A DNA stretch of 50,202 bases from a virus (IMGVR_UViG_3300023708_001009:1-50202), one strand, 5' to 3'; numbered from the stretch's first letter, positions 35,432-46,407 are shown. Notes: generated by a model from the sequence alone, not told the origin. Translations and numbers: made by a program.

Positions 35432-36447
35432 TGACAACAGTCGAAGAAGCTCTCGCACAGCTGGACCCAAAGATTCGTAAACGTCTAACAACTGGAATTG
35501 GTTTTAAGACTGAGTTCCAGAAGACTCCTAGCTTTGGTCTTAATCGTGCTCTGAATGGCGGTTTGCCATATGGTAGACAGGTTCTTATTTGGGGTTCAAA
35601 GTCGTCTGCAAAGTCCTCTATGTGCCTTCAGATGATTGCCCTAGCCCAGCAAGAGGGAAAGCTTTGTGCCTGGATCGATGCTGAGATGTCATATTCTGAA
35701 GAGTGGGCAGAAAAGCTAGGGGTAGATACAGACAAGCTAATCGTATCACAAGCAAGAACAATTAACGAGATGGTAGACGTAGGTGTTGCACTTATGAATG
35801 CTGGGGTTGACCTAATTGTTGTTGACTCTATTACTTCACTTCTGCCAGCTATTTATTTTGAAAAGGGAACTGATGAACTCAAAGAGCTTGAAAACACCAA
35901 GCAAATTGGAGCTGAGTCTAGAGACTTTAGCAACGCATGGAAAATGCTTAACTATGCCAATAATAAGGTTAAGCCTACGATGCTTGTTCTTATTAGTCAA
36001 TCTCGTAATAATATTAGTGCTATGTATACAAGTCAGCAGCCTTCGGGTGGTCAAGCGACTAAGTTCTATAGTTCAACCGTTATCAAACTTTTCTCTTCTG
36101 AGTCAGACAATCAGGCTATTAAAGGCAAGATTGCGGTGGGAGATAAGCTCATTGAAGAGAAGGTAGGACGCAGAGTTCGTTGGGAAGTTCAGTTCTCAAA
36201 GACTTCACCTGCTTTTCAGTCTGGTGAATATGACTTCTATTTCCGTGGTGACGTGGGTGTAGATAGCATAGGCGATCTAGTAGACACTGCTGAAATGATG
36301 GGTATTGTAGAGAGAACTGGTGCTTGGTATATTTTGCCAGACGGCAGTGGAGATAAGTTGCAAGGTAGAGAAAAATTCGTAGCAAGAGTCCGTGAAGACT
36401 TAGACCTACAAGATTTAATTAAGGAAAAGGTCAATGGCACGGTATAA
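35431..36447 (+). CDS. recA: RecA-like recombinase
   Basis: Encodes 338 residues. It catalyses strand exchange in phage recombination and repair. The ATPase core is intact apart from a variant P-loop, GSKSSAKS (55-62), where RecA normally has GPESSGKT; the Gly before Lys is Ala. Walker B is DLIVVDSITSLLP, and the L2/catalytic region has VLISQSRNNISAMY. The C-terminal region (FYFRGDVGVDSIGDLVDTAE) is typical. It is coupled to nrdH and overlaps the next gene by 14 bases. Confidence 0.9.
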   Translation: MTTVEEALAQLDPKIRKRLTTGIGFKTEFQKTPSFGLNRALNGGLPYGRQVLIWGSKSSAKSSMCLQMIALAQQEGKLCAWIDAEMSYSEEWAEKLGVDTDKLIVSQARTINEMVDVGVALMNAGVDLIVVDSITSLLPAIYFEKGTDELKELENTKQIGAESRDFSNAWKMLNYANNKVKPTMLVLISQSRNNISAMYTSQQPSGGQATKFYSSTVIKLFSSESDNQAIKGKIAVGDKLIEEKVGRRVRWEVQFSKTSPAFQSGEYDFYFRGDVGVDSIGDLVDTAEMMGIVERTGAWYILPDGSGDKLQGREKFVARVREDLDLQDLIKEKVNGTV

Positions 36448-36619
36448 CATATACCCAGGCTCATTCGTATGTCATGTGTGTAAGGCGGAGGTTAAAACCC
36501 TCCGCTCTTACCCAGAGCTTAAGAAACTAACTTGGATGTGTCCAGAAAAACATTTAAGTGAAGTAAGTCTTAATACTAAAAAGAAAAAGGAAGACTATGA
36601 GCGAACAGAGCGAGAGTAA
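36434..36619 (+). CDS. Small zinc-ribbon-like protein
   Basis: Encodes 61 residues, starting inside the recA end. It contains FVCHVCKAEV (C-x2-C) and a later WMCPEKH, giving a possible Cys/Cys/Cys/His zinc ribbon, and a charged tail (KKKKEDYERTERE). Its stop lies inside the next gene. Small zinc ribbons are frequent beside recombination genes in phages, but the function is unknown. Confidence 0.65.
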   Translation: MARYNIYPGSFVCHVCKAEVKTLRSYPELKKLTWMCPEKHLSEVSLNTKKKKEDYERTERE

Positions 36620-36884
36620 GCGTATTGGAGCTAAACAACACAAGAACTCAGGTAGAGGAACTCATAAGGGAGATGCTACCTGGGAAAACTTTACAGTTGA
36701 CTTCAAAGAAGTTGGCAAAAGCTTTACACTTAATAAGGATGTATGGGCCAAAGCTACTACTGATGCTATTCGAAATGGCAACGATCCTGCTATCGTTGTT
36801 GTTATTGGAGATAGTGCTCCAAAGACAAGGCTTGCTATAATTGAGCTATCTTTACTTGAACAAATCCTGTCTGATGATGTATAA
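36597..36884 (+). CDS. Putative PDDEXK-type nuclease, possible Holliday-junction resolvase
   Basis: Encodes 95 residues. The segment NSGRGTHKGDATWENFTVDF followed by KE resembles small phage nucleases of the PD-(D/E)XK type: D26, then D35-F-K37. It is followed by KSFTLNKDVWAKATTDAIRN and a beta strand DPAIVVVIGD. The position between recA and the Cas4-type exonuclease supports a recombination role. A separate RuvC-like resolvase lies at 38292, so a different substrate is possible. The catalytic reading is by eye and tentative. Confidence 0.55.
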   Translation: MSEQSESKRIGAKQHKNSGRGTHKGDATWENFTVDFKEVGKSFTLNKDVWAKATTDAIRNGNDPAIVVVIGDSAPKTRLAIIELSLLEQILSDDV

Positions 36885-36885
36885 T
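36878..36885 (+). promoter_or_regulatory. -10 promoter upstream of gene at 36912
   Basis: TATAAT at 36880-36885 overlaps the end of the previous gene. Nine bases later an ATG opens a five-codon reading frame (36895-36912) that ends one base into the ATG of the next gene (TAATG). AAGGA inside it can serve as the ribosome site. Confidence 0.5.
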
Positions 36886-36911
36886 AGAAATACAATGTTT
36901 AAGGAAAACTA

Positions 36912-37217
36912 ATGGAACAAAATAAAACGACAATTGATATGGTCAACGGTCTCTCAGAGATTGCTGACTACATGAATGATGATGAACTAACTGAGGCTCT
37001 TACTTTTATTGCCAAGCTAATCATTAAGCCAGATATTCCACTAAATGTTGCCACCATAGAGATCGTTAGACTCCAGGCAATCGCTGCCAAGATGGCATTT
37101 AAAGCAACCTGGATGGTTAACGTAGACAAAGGAAATAGGGAGAAGAAGAATATTTACTTCACTGCTCACGAGGCCATTACTGACCTTGTATCAGCACTAA
37201 AGTATATTGTTCGATAA
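36912..37217 (+). CDS. Conserved small helical protein, unknown function
   Basis: Encodes 101 residues, predicted all-helical, without cysteines or a membrane segment (MVNGLSEIADYMNDDELTEA, then IVRLQAIAAKMAFKATWMVN). A weak internal repeat of amphipathic helices is possible. The stop is four bases before the Cas4-type gene, so the two are probably in one unit. Similar-sized genes precede the Cas4-type exonuclease in other actinophages. No function can be assigned. Confidence 0.65.
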   Translation: MEQNKTTIDMVNGLSEIADYMNDDELTEALTFIAKLIIKPDIPLNVATIEIVRLQAIAAKMAFKATWMVNVDKGNREKKNIYFTAHEAITDLVSALKYIVR

Positions 37218-37221
37218 CATT

Positions 37222-38031
37222 ATGGCAAAAAATTTATTACAGCAAGTAATGCTCAAGAAGATGGAAAATGGTCCAGAATCAAAACCATCTTTTCTTGATA
37301 AAGATGCTCTTATTGCAAAGATTAATTCTGGATACACCATTAACCGTGTGGACAAGTTTACAACCAAAAAGACATTTGCTCCAAGCACAATTGCATTCTC
37401 TCACGGAGAATGTCCTCGTTACTGGTATCTAGCATTTGAAGGTGCTAATTTCACTGACAATGCAGATGCTTATGGTGCTGCTAACATGACAGCAGGAACC
37501 AAGTCACATGAAAGAATTCAGGAAGCAATGGGAAATGTTCCTGGCTTCTTGGTTGATTCAGAGTTTAAGGTTACATCTAATGACCCACCAATCTTTGGAT
37601 TTGGTGACGTTATGCTTAACTGGGAAGGGTCAGAACTTCTTGGTGAGATTAAGACTATGCCTCACGATGCTTTTGAGTATCGCAAGATTTCGGGTAAGCC
37701 AAAGCTAGGACATCTAGTTCAGCTGCTTATCTATATGAAGATTATGAATAAGAATAAATCAGTTCTTATTTATGAAAACAAAAATACTCATGAACTTTTG
37801 ATTATTCCAATCGAACTAAATGAGTATATGTATCAGTGGGTGGAGAATGCATTTGATTGGATGCGAACTGTTCGAAAGGCTTGGGAAGATAAGACTCTTC
37901 CTACCAAGAACTATCGCAGCAATTCAAAGATCTGTAAGACTTGTCCGATTCGGGAAGCTTGCGATAATGCAGGAACTGGGGTATTAAAAATTAATTCCTT
38001 GGAGCCACTAGATGAAAAACAAACACTGTGA
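37222..38031 (+). CDS. Cas4/RecB-like PD-(D/E)XK exonuclease
   Basis: Encodes 269 residues from ATG 37222; an in-frame TTG at 37207 would overlap the previous gene. It has the Cas4/AddB layout: C64 in GECPRYWY, H96 in GTKSHERIQ, D129 in GFGDVML, E142-I-K144, and a C-terminal cluster C238-x2-C241-x5-C247. The four cysteines should bind an iron-sulfur cluster. No other CRISPR gene is present, so it acts as a phage DNA end-processing exonuclease with RecA, not in adaptation. It overlaps the next gene by 20 bases. Confidence 0.88.
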   Translation: MAKNLLQQVMLKKMENGPESKPSFLDKDALIAKINSGYTINRVDKFTTKKTFAPSTIAFSHGECPRYWYLAFEGANFTDNADAYGAANMTAGTKSHERIQEAMGNVPGFLVDSEFKVTSNDPPIFGFGDVMLNWEGSELLGEIKTMPHDAFEYRKISGKPKLGHLVQLLIYMKIMNKNKSVLIYENKNTHELLIIPIELNEYMYQWVENAFDWMRTVRKAWEDKTLPTKNYRSNSKICKTCPIREACDNAGTGVLKINSLEPLDEKQTL

Positions 38032-38299
38032 ATGGTGTGACCACCAATTTCAAACAAAAATAAGCTATCAGATATACTGCTCCGCAGAGTGTCGTGAAGC
38101 AGCAACTAAAGAAAAGATTGCTGCTAGATATCAGATATCAAGAATTTCAAGAAGAGCAAATGGTAAAAAACGTAACTGCAAATCTTGTAATGCTGAATTA
38201 TCAATCTATAATGACGACATTCTGTGTAGCGTATGTTCTGTAAATCCAAAAGATGTCGGTAGGGCATTAAAGGAAATGAAGAGGTTCGGACTTGAGTAA
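38012..38299 (+). CDS. Double zinc-finger protein
   Basis: Encodes 95 residues. The first finger has CEWC...CSAEC (C-x2-C, then C-x3-C) and the second has CKSC...CSVC. Between them is a basic helix (SRRANGKKRN). Such proteins bind nucleic acid. It overlaps both neighbours, the Cas4-type and RuvC-type genes, so it is made together with the recombination proteins. The specific role is unknown. Confidence 0.7.
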   Translation: MKNKHCEWCDHQFQTKISYQIYCSAECREAATKEKIAARYQISRISRRANGKKRNCKSCNAELSIYNDDILCSVCSVNPKDVGRALKEMKRFGLE

Positions 38300-38870
38300 G
38301 CTAGCACAAATAGGTAATAATAAACCAAATGTAATTATGGCTATTGATGCAAGCACCACAAGTCTGGCCTTTTCTATTTTTGAGGGCAAGTCATTAGTTA
38401 AATATGGAAAGATTAGATTTGATGGCCTTAACGCTTATCAAAAACTAGGAGATGCTGCAAGAAAAACTTTGCCATTCCTTAAAAATTTTAAAATAGATGC
38501 AATTGTTATTGAACATACAGTATTTATTAATAGCCCAAAGACTGCTTCTGATCTAGCCCTGATTCAAGGAGCTTTGCTGGGAGCTGCAAGAATTGCAGGT
38601 ATTAGAACTGCAGGTTCAATCAATCCAATTACATGGCAAACGTATATTGGCAATGGCAAGTTGACAGCAATGGAAAAACAAGCTATAATGAATGAATTCC
38701 CAAATAAAACAAAGACTTGGTATAAAGCTAAAGAGCGAGAAGTTCGAAAGCAAAAGACCATTACCTTTGTCAATGGATTCTATGACAAGAATATCCAGGA
38801 TGATGACGTGGCTGATGCTGTCGGTATTGGTCATTATGCTATCAATAACTGGGGAAAGATTGCAAAGTAA
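38292..38870 (+). CDS. RuvC-like Holliday-junction resolvase
   Basis: Encodes 192 residues, reading from TTG 38292, which has AAGAGG 7 bases upstream; an ATG at 38337 is the alternative. It has an RNase H-like fold with acidic residues D19 (MAIDASTTSLAF), E74 (IVIEHTVF), and D170-D172/D175 (DDDVADAVGIG). The middle helix and basic stretch (KAKEREVRKQK) are typical. It cuts recombination junctions and branches before packaging. The stop overlaps the next start. Confidence 0.85.
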   Translation: MSKLAQIGNNKPNVIMAIDASTTSLAFSIFEGKSLVKYGKIRFDGLNAYQKLGDAARKTLPFLKNFKIDAIVIEHTVFINSPKTASDLALIQGALLGAARIAGIRTAGSINPITWQTYIGNGKLTAMEKQAIMNEFPNKTKTWYKAKEREVRKQKTITFVNGFYDKNIQDDDVADAVGIGHYAINNWGKIAK

Positions 38871-39025
38871 TGGCTACTAAACTATATACCAGCGAAGCAT
38901 GGCTCAAGAAGAGATATCACCTAGATAAGAAGACTCCAGAAGAGATTGCTAAAGAGTGTGGGACAAGCGTAGAAACCATCTATGTTTATCTAGCTAAGTT
39001 TGGGTTAAGAAAGAGTAAAAGATGA
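38870..39025 (+). CDS. 51-residue helix-turn-helix protein
   Basis: A short reading frame from ATG 38870, which overlaps the ruvC-like stop (TAATG), to TGA 39023-39025. It encodes MATKLYTSEAWLKKRYHLDK and then TPEEIAKECGTSVETIYVYL, ending in a basic KFGLRKSKR. The core is a clear helix-turn-helix of the kind found in small phage regulators and Hin-type recombinase tails. Tight coupling on both sides supports it as a real gene. It may regulate this operon or help the terminase; neither is shown. Confidence 0.65.
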   Translation: MATKLYTSEAWLKKRYHLDKKTPEEIAKECGTSVETIYVYLAKFGLRKSKR

Positions 39026-39189
39026 AAAGAGTTTTAAAGCATTTTGTTCACGTAGCAAAGTCTTATCTAGTTAGAATTGGCTGCAAGCACGAGAACACAC
39101 ACAAGGCATCATGCCCTTTTACAGGGTATACATATGAGTCTTGTGATCGCTGTATGAAATATGTATCAGTAAGGGAAACAAATGGCTAG
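39022..39189 (+). CDS. 55-residue Cys/His-rich protein
   Basis: A short reading frame from ATG 39022 (overlapping the previous stop) to TAG 39187-39189. It encodes a basic helix (MKRVLKHFVHVAKSYLVRIG) and then a Cys/His segment: CKHENTHKASC...CDRC. The spacing suggests a small zinc-binding fold. It overlaps the next start by eight bases. Coupling supports expression; function is unknown. Confidence 0.55.
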   Translation: MKRVLKHFVHVAKSYLVRIGCKHENTHKASCPFTGYTYESCDRCMKYVSVRETNG

Positions 39190-39472
39190 ACCTAAAAAGT
39201 ATGTTGTTCCAGAAATGGCAAAAAAGTTTGTCCGTGAGGATAGGGTAATTGTTAATGGATTTGAAATTGTTAAGGGTGACCTTATAAAGGTATCTGGTCA
39301 GTATGGAACTAAGTTTAAGTTTGATAGCCTAGTTACGAATACTGAGACTGGAGCTGTATGGGTAGATTGCTTTGAGGTATTCCGTGCCTCGGCATCTGCT
39401 TATCGGTCGTTCAGACCAGAAATGGTAAAGCGTATTCCACAACGAGGAAAGAGAGCAAAGCGTGTCATTTGA
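39182..39472 (+). CDS. Small basic beta-rich conserved protein
   Basis: Encodes 96 residues. It begins MARPKKYVVPEMAKKFV and ends with the strongly basic RGKRAKRVI. The middle (VIVNGFEIVKGDLIKVSGQY) resembles an SH3-like or OB-like barrel. A similar protein appears near terminase genes of other actinophages. Its end overlaps the small terminase gene. Nucleic-acid binding is likely from the charge, but the role is not known. Confidence 0.6.
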   Translation: MARPKKYVVPEMAKKFVREDRVIVNGFEIVKGDLIKVSGQYGTKFKFDSLVTNTETGAVWVDCFEVFRASASAYRSFRPEMVKRIPQRGKRAKRVI

Positions 39473-40001
39473 GGACCTAACCGTAGAACACCTTGATGAA
39501 GTAAACAAGGTTGTAGAAAAATATCTGGCAGGTAATGAACCTACCCAGATCTCCAAAGAGCTTGCCATGCCTAGACAAAAAGTTGTGGCTTATATTAATG
39601 AGTGGCGTAGCATGGCTGCAGATAATGCTGCTATCCGTGCTAGAGCCAAAGAAGCCCTGGTAGGAGCAGACACTCATTACACTAAACTAATCCAGAAGGC
39701 ATATGAAGTTATTGATGATGCTACGACAACTGCAAACCTACAGGCTAAGACTTCTGGTATTAAGCTAGTCATGGACCTTGAGTCTAAGCGTATTGATATG
39801 CTTCAGAAGGCTGGTCTGCTAGAAAACAAGGAGCTGGCAGAAGAGATGGTTGAGATTGAGCGTAAGCAGGAAGTCCTAGTAAACATTCTTAAGGATATTG
39901 CAAGAGACTATCCACAAATTAGAGACGATATCATGCGTAGACTTTCATCAGTATCCAAAGATAAAGAAGTAATAACTGTGGTGGTGAGCAACGATGTTTG
40001 A
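39462..40001 (+). CDS. terS: Terminase small subunit
   Basis: Encodes 179 residues from GTG 39462. The N-terminal part has a helix-turn-helix (NEPTQISKELAMPRQKVVAY), as small terminases use to recognise pac/cos DNA. A long helical oligomerisation region follows (SGIKLVMDLESKRIDMLQKA, later EIERKQEVLVNILKDIARDY). It overlaps the large subunit by 8 bases. The order TerS-TerL and the architecture support the call. Confidence 0.75.
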   Translation: MSFEDLTVEHLDEVNKVVEKYLAGNEPTQISKELAMPRQKVVAYINEWRSMAADNAAIRARAKEALVGADTHYTKLIQKAYEVIDDATTTANLQAKTSGIKLVMDLESKRIDMLQKAGLLENKELAEEMVEIERKQEVLVNILKDIARDYPQIRDDIMRRLSSVSKDKEVITVVVSNDV

Positions 40002-41769
40002 TGATTTTCTAGAAGCCCTCAAGTCTGATGTATTCGCAGAACGACCAGTGGATGCCAAGACATTTGTTGAGGGTGAAGACTATCTAAACCAGCCACCATT
40101 GTCACAAATTCAGTATGATATTGTTGAAGCTATGAGTCAGATTTACAAGCTTGAAGATGTTATTGAGCTTATGGGAGATACGGAAGGTAGACGTTATTTT
40201 AAAAAGTATACTAAGAATGAAGTTATTCTACAACTTGGCAAGGGAAGTGGTAAAGACTTTACCTCTACTGTTGCTTGTAGCTATATTGTCTATAAACTAC
40301 TATGCCTTAAAGACCCTGCTCGTTATTTTGGTAAGCCCAGTGGAGATGCCATCGATATTATCAACGTGGCTATTAACGCACAACAGGCAAAGAACGTTTT
40401 CTTTAAAGGTTTTAAAACTAAGATTGAGAAATCTCCGTGGTTTGCTGGTAAGTTCTATGCGAAAGCAGAAAGTATCGAATTCGATAAGTCAATAACCGTT
40501 TACTCTGGTCACTCAGAGCGTGAGTCTCACGAGGGTCTTAACCTTATCCTAGCAGTTCTTGACGAGATCTCTGGTTTTGCTCAAGAGATTGGGACTGGTA
40601 ATGATCAGGGTAAGACAGCAGACAACATATATAAAGCCTTCCGTGCTTCTGTAGACTCTCGTTTCCCAGATTTGGGAAAGGTGGCACTACTATCATTCCC
40701 TCGTTATCCAGGAGACTTTATCTCATCTCGCTATGACGCAGTAATTGCTGACAAGGAAGTTGTCACCAAGAAACATAAATTTATTATGAATCCTGACCTG
40801 CCCGAAGATGCCGAAGGAAACTTCTTAGAAATTGAGTGGGACGAAGATACCATCTTGTCATACAAATACCCAGGAATGTTTGCTCTTAAGCGTCCAACTT
40901 GGGTTGTAAATCCTACCAGACAAATTGATGATTTTAAAGTTTCATTCTTTACTGACATGGGAGATGCTATGCAACGTTTTGCTTGTGTTCCTACGTTCTC
41001 GTCTGATCGCTTCTTTAAGCAAGAAGATAAGATTCGTTCTGCCATGAGCATTAGAAATCCTATTGACGGCTGGAAGAGATTTGAGGAATCATTTGAGCCA
41101 GACCCAGATAAGACTTATTTTGTCCATGCTGACCTTGCACAGAAACATGACAAGTGTGCTGTTGCAATTGCTCACGTAGACAAATGGGTAAATATTCAGG
41201 TAGTTAAGGATTATAGCCAGGTAGCACCAATTGTTGTAGTAGATGCTGTAGCATGGTGGGAGCCAAAGGTAGAAGGCCCTGTAAACTTATCTGAGGTTAA
41301 GCAATGGATTCAAAATCTACGTAGACTAGGTTTCAATATTGGAATGGTGTCATTTGACCGTTGGAACTCATTTGATATTCAGAATGAGCTAAAACAGGTT
41401 GGTATTAGAACAGATACTGTTTCTGTTGCCAAGAAGCACTACGAAGATATGGCAATGCTTGTTTATGAAGATCGTCTTATCATGCCAGCTATTGAACTAT
41501 TGTTTGAAGAGCTTACAGAATTAAAGATTGTAAAACAAAATCGTGTAGACCACCCTCGTAAATCTTCCAAAGACTTGGCAGATGCTGTTTGTGGAGCTAT
41601 CTTTGGAGCCATATCGCACACTCCAAAGGATCTAAATCAAGTTGTTGAAATTCATACTTTTAAAGATAGACCTAAAAAACAACTTGACATGGATAATGAC
41701 AATGTGATAAGATTGAATCCTATGCCAAAAGAGGTAAAAGAATACCTGGCTAGATTCGAATTAATCTAA
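39994..41769 (+). CDS. terL: Terminase large subunit
   Basis: Encodes 591 residues. It is the ATP-driven packaging motor and headful/cos nuclease. The ATPase has QLGKGSGKDFT near residues 80-90 as Walker A, with Asp where Ser/Thr is usual, and LILAVLDEISG as Walker B. The RNase H-like nuclease domain has HADLAQKHDKCAVAIAHV, MVSFDRWNSFDIQNEL and KDLADAVCGA. Unusually, it lies about 35 kb downstream of the portal and capsid genes, at the end of the recombination module. Length is normal. Confidence 0.92.
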   Translation: MFDDFLEALKSDVFAERPVDAKTFVEGEDYLNQPPLSQIQYDIVEAMSQIYKLEDVIELMGDTEGRRYFKKYTKNEVILQLGKGSGKDFTSTVACSYIVYKLLCLKDPARYFGKPSGDAIDIINVAINAQQAKNVFFKGFKTKIEKSPWFAGKFYAKAESIEFDKSITVYSGHSERESHEGLNLILAVLDEISGFAQEIGTGNDQGKTADNIYKAFRASVDSRFPDLGKVALLSFPRYPGDFISSRYDAVIADKEVVTKKHKFIMNPDLPEDAEGNFLEIEWDEDTILSYKYPGMFALKRPTWVVNPTRQIDDFKVSFFTDMGDAMQRFACVPTFSSDRFFKQEDKIRSAMSIRNPIDGWKRFEESFEPDPDKTYFVHADLAQKHDKCAVAIAHVDKWVNIQVVKDYSQVAPIVVVDAVAWWEPKVEGPVNLSEVKQWIQNLRRLGFNIGMVSFDRWNSFDIQNELKQVGIRTDTVSVAKKHYEDMAMLVYEDRLIMPAIELLFEELTELKIVKQNRVDHPRKSSKDLADAVCGAIFGAISHTPKDLNQVVEIHTFKDRPKKQLDMDNDNVIRLNPMPKEVKEYLARFELI

Positions 41770-41788
41770 CTATAGAAAAGGAAAATAC

Positions 41789-42772
41789 ATGACTTCACTA
41801 AAGAAGCCACTTATCGCTATTGCCACTGCAGTAGCACTTGCTACAACCGCACTAGTTGCTGCACCTGCAAACGCTGCAGTAGCAACTGGTCTAACTGTTA
41901 ATGCTGTAGCAACCACCACCGATGGTCTAACTGAGGCAACCGCCGTTATCCTTCCAGTCCCAGCAGATAATGCTGTTCAGGTAACTGATGCAGTTCGTAT
42001 TGCTGTTACTGGTCTAGACAACAACGTAACCGTAACCGCTACTGCAACCAATGCACTTCTTGTATCCACTGTTGGAGACTCTGTTACTGCTTCTGCAGGA
42101 ACCGCATCTGCTTCTGTTGCTACTGGAACTGGAACTAGTGCTACGTTCTATGCCTACACTAAGTCAACTGCTGTTGGAAAGATTGTGATCACCGCTGGAA
42201 CTGCTACTATTGGAACTTATTACGTAAAGGGAACTGCAGGTGCACTAAATACTATTGCACTTTCAGCACCAACTGCTGCTCTTGGCACCACTGCTAAGGT
42301 AACTGTAGCTGGAACTGACGTATTCGGAAATGCTGTTGCAGGTTCAACTGTAGCAATTCAGGTAGTTAGTGGCACTGCCACCAATACCTATTCGGTAAGC
42401 ACTGATGCAAGAGGCGAAGCTACCAAGGAGCTGACTGGTCTTGCTGTAGGTTCGTATGATTTAATTGCAACTGCTACTGTAGCAACTGCTATTACTGGTC
42501 TTGCTGCTCCTGTAGGTTTCGTTCGTGGAACCCTTAAGGTTGTAGACCTTGCTGCTCTAGTAGCAGAAAAGGATGCAGAACTTGCTGTGGCAAATGGCAA
42601 GGTAACTGCACTAACTGCTGAAAAGACTGCTCTATCTGCACAGGTTGCAGACCTTACTGCAAAGCTTGCCCTTGCAGATGCTGCTACTGCTGGCAACAAG
42701 GCTAAGTATAATGCTCTTGCTGCAAAGTGGAACAAGGCTAATCCAAAGCACAAGGTTGCACTTCTCAAGTAA
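41789..42772 (+). CDS. Secreted Ig-like surface protein, host-like (possible moron)
   Basis: Encodes 327 residues, starting after AAAGGAAAA. A clear signal peptide (MTSLKKPLIAIATAVALA, then cleavage after PANA, residue 29) is followed by Ala/Thr/Val-rich beta sequence. A Big-1/invasin-like Ig domain occupies about 150-250 (KVTVAGTDVFGNAVAGS, STDARGEATK). A short coiled coil lies at 255-300, and the C-terminus is KYNALAAKWNKANPKHKVAL. In memory this resembles secreted surface proteins of freshwater actinobacteria. Codon use is less AT-rich, as in the capsid and tube genes, suggesting high expression. It ends at its own terminator. It may coat the cell, block superinfection or decorate the virion; none is shown. 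Confidence 0.75.
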   Translation: MTSLKKPLIAIATAVALATTALVAAPANAAVATGLTVNAVATTTDGLTEATAVILPVPADNAVQVTDAVRIAVTGLDNNVTVTATATNALLVSTVGDSVTASAGTASASVATGTGTSATFYAYTKSTAVGKIVITAGTATIGTYYVKGTAGALNTIALSAPTAALGTTAKVTVAGTDVFGNAVAGSTVAIQVVSGTATNTYSVSTDARGEATKELTGLAVGSYDLIATATVATAITGLAAPVGFVRGTLKVVDLAALVAEKDAELAVANGKVTALTAEKTALSAQVADLTAKLALADAATAGNKAKYNALAAKWNKANPKHKVALLK

Positions 42773-42789
42773 TTGGGATAAAATAGATT

Positions 42790-42816
42790 GGGGAAGGCGA
42801 AATATCCTTCCCCTTT
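42790..42816 (+). terminator. Intrinsic terminator after surface-protein gene
   Basis: GGGGAAGG (42790-42797) pairs perfectly with CCTTCCCC (42806-42813) around an 8-base loop, and TTTCTT follows. It separates the surface-protein gene from nrdI. Confidence 0.82.
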
Positions 42817-42852
42817 CTTGTCCCTGGATATCAAAAAATGGAGGTAAAATAG

Positions 42853-43255
42853 ATGTCTATCACTATTGTGTATTTCTCCAATTATTCGGGGAACACAAAA
42901 CGATTCGTAGAAAAGGTTGACAATGGACAATACGATATTATTCGGATCCCTATATCTTGGGACGATTCTGACCCTATCATTGCTAAGAACAAGTATGTTC
43001 TTTTTGTCCCTACCTACGGAGGCGGAAGCGAAAGATCCGCCATACCCAGACAAGTAAGAAGCTTCCTTAACATACCTGAAAACAGAGAATTGTTAATAGG
43101 AATTGTAGGTCTGGGCAATACTAATTTTGGTAATCATTATTGTAAAGCTGCAGAAATGATTTCAGGGAAGACTGGCATCCCCATAATTGCCAGGGTAGAA
43201 ATATTTGGAACATCAGAAGATGTCCAAAAAGTAAGAAAGAGGTTGGAGAAACTAA

Positions 43256-43263
<8 letters not shown>
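42853..43263 (+). CDS. nrdI: NrdI flavodoxin for class Ib ribonucleotide reductase
   Basis: Encodes 136 residues, with GGAGG upstream. The flavodoxin signature [13 protein letters not shown] lies at 7-19. [20 protein letters not shown], with the glycine-rich FMN loop, and [14 protein letters not shown] follow. NrdI supplies superoxide or reducing power to build the tyrosyl radical on dimanganese NrdF. It overlaps nrdE by 8 bases and starts the nrdI-E-F operon, the usual actinobacterial order except that nrdH is elsewhere. Confidence 0.93.
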
Positions 43264-46314
<3,051 letters not shown>

Positions 46315-46320
46315 CTAAAC

Positions 46321-46348
46321 AAGGGGGGGCGAAAGCCCCCTCTTTTTA
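46321..46348 (+). terminator. Intrinsic terminator after nrd operon
   Basis: A GC-rich stem (AAGGGGGGGC with GCCCCCTCTT, one G-U pair) around a GAAA tetraloop is followed by a T run. It lies directly after nrdF. Confidence 0.9.
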
Positions 46349-46361
46349 TTTATCTAAATAA

Positions 46362-46392
46362 TGTTATAATTATTTTGTTGGAAACTTCCAAC
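46362..46392 (+). promoter_or_regulatory. Extended -10 promoter and 5' terminal mRNA hairpin
   Basis: TGTTATAAT (TATAAT at 46365-46370) puts the expected +1 six bases downstream at 46377. That base is the first of a perfect inverted repeat, GTTGGAA/TTCCAAC (46377-46392). The mRNA should therefore begin with a short tetraloop hairpin, one base before the AGGAG ribosome site, which may protect the 5' end or modulate translation. Confidence 0.6.
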
Positions 46393-46407
46393 TAGGAGAA
46401 ACCCCAA

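Noticed and set aside
37222-38031. Cas4-type protein as part of a CRISPR system
   Set aside because: No repeat-spacer array and no other cas gene is present; the context is phage recombination (RecA, RuvC-like).
42388-43053. Minus-strand reading frame across the surface-protein end and nrdI
   Set aside because: It crosses a clear terminator and two confident + strand genes, and has no recognisable domain.
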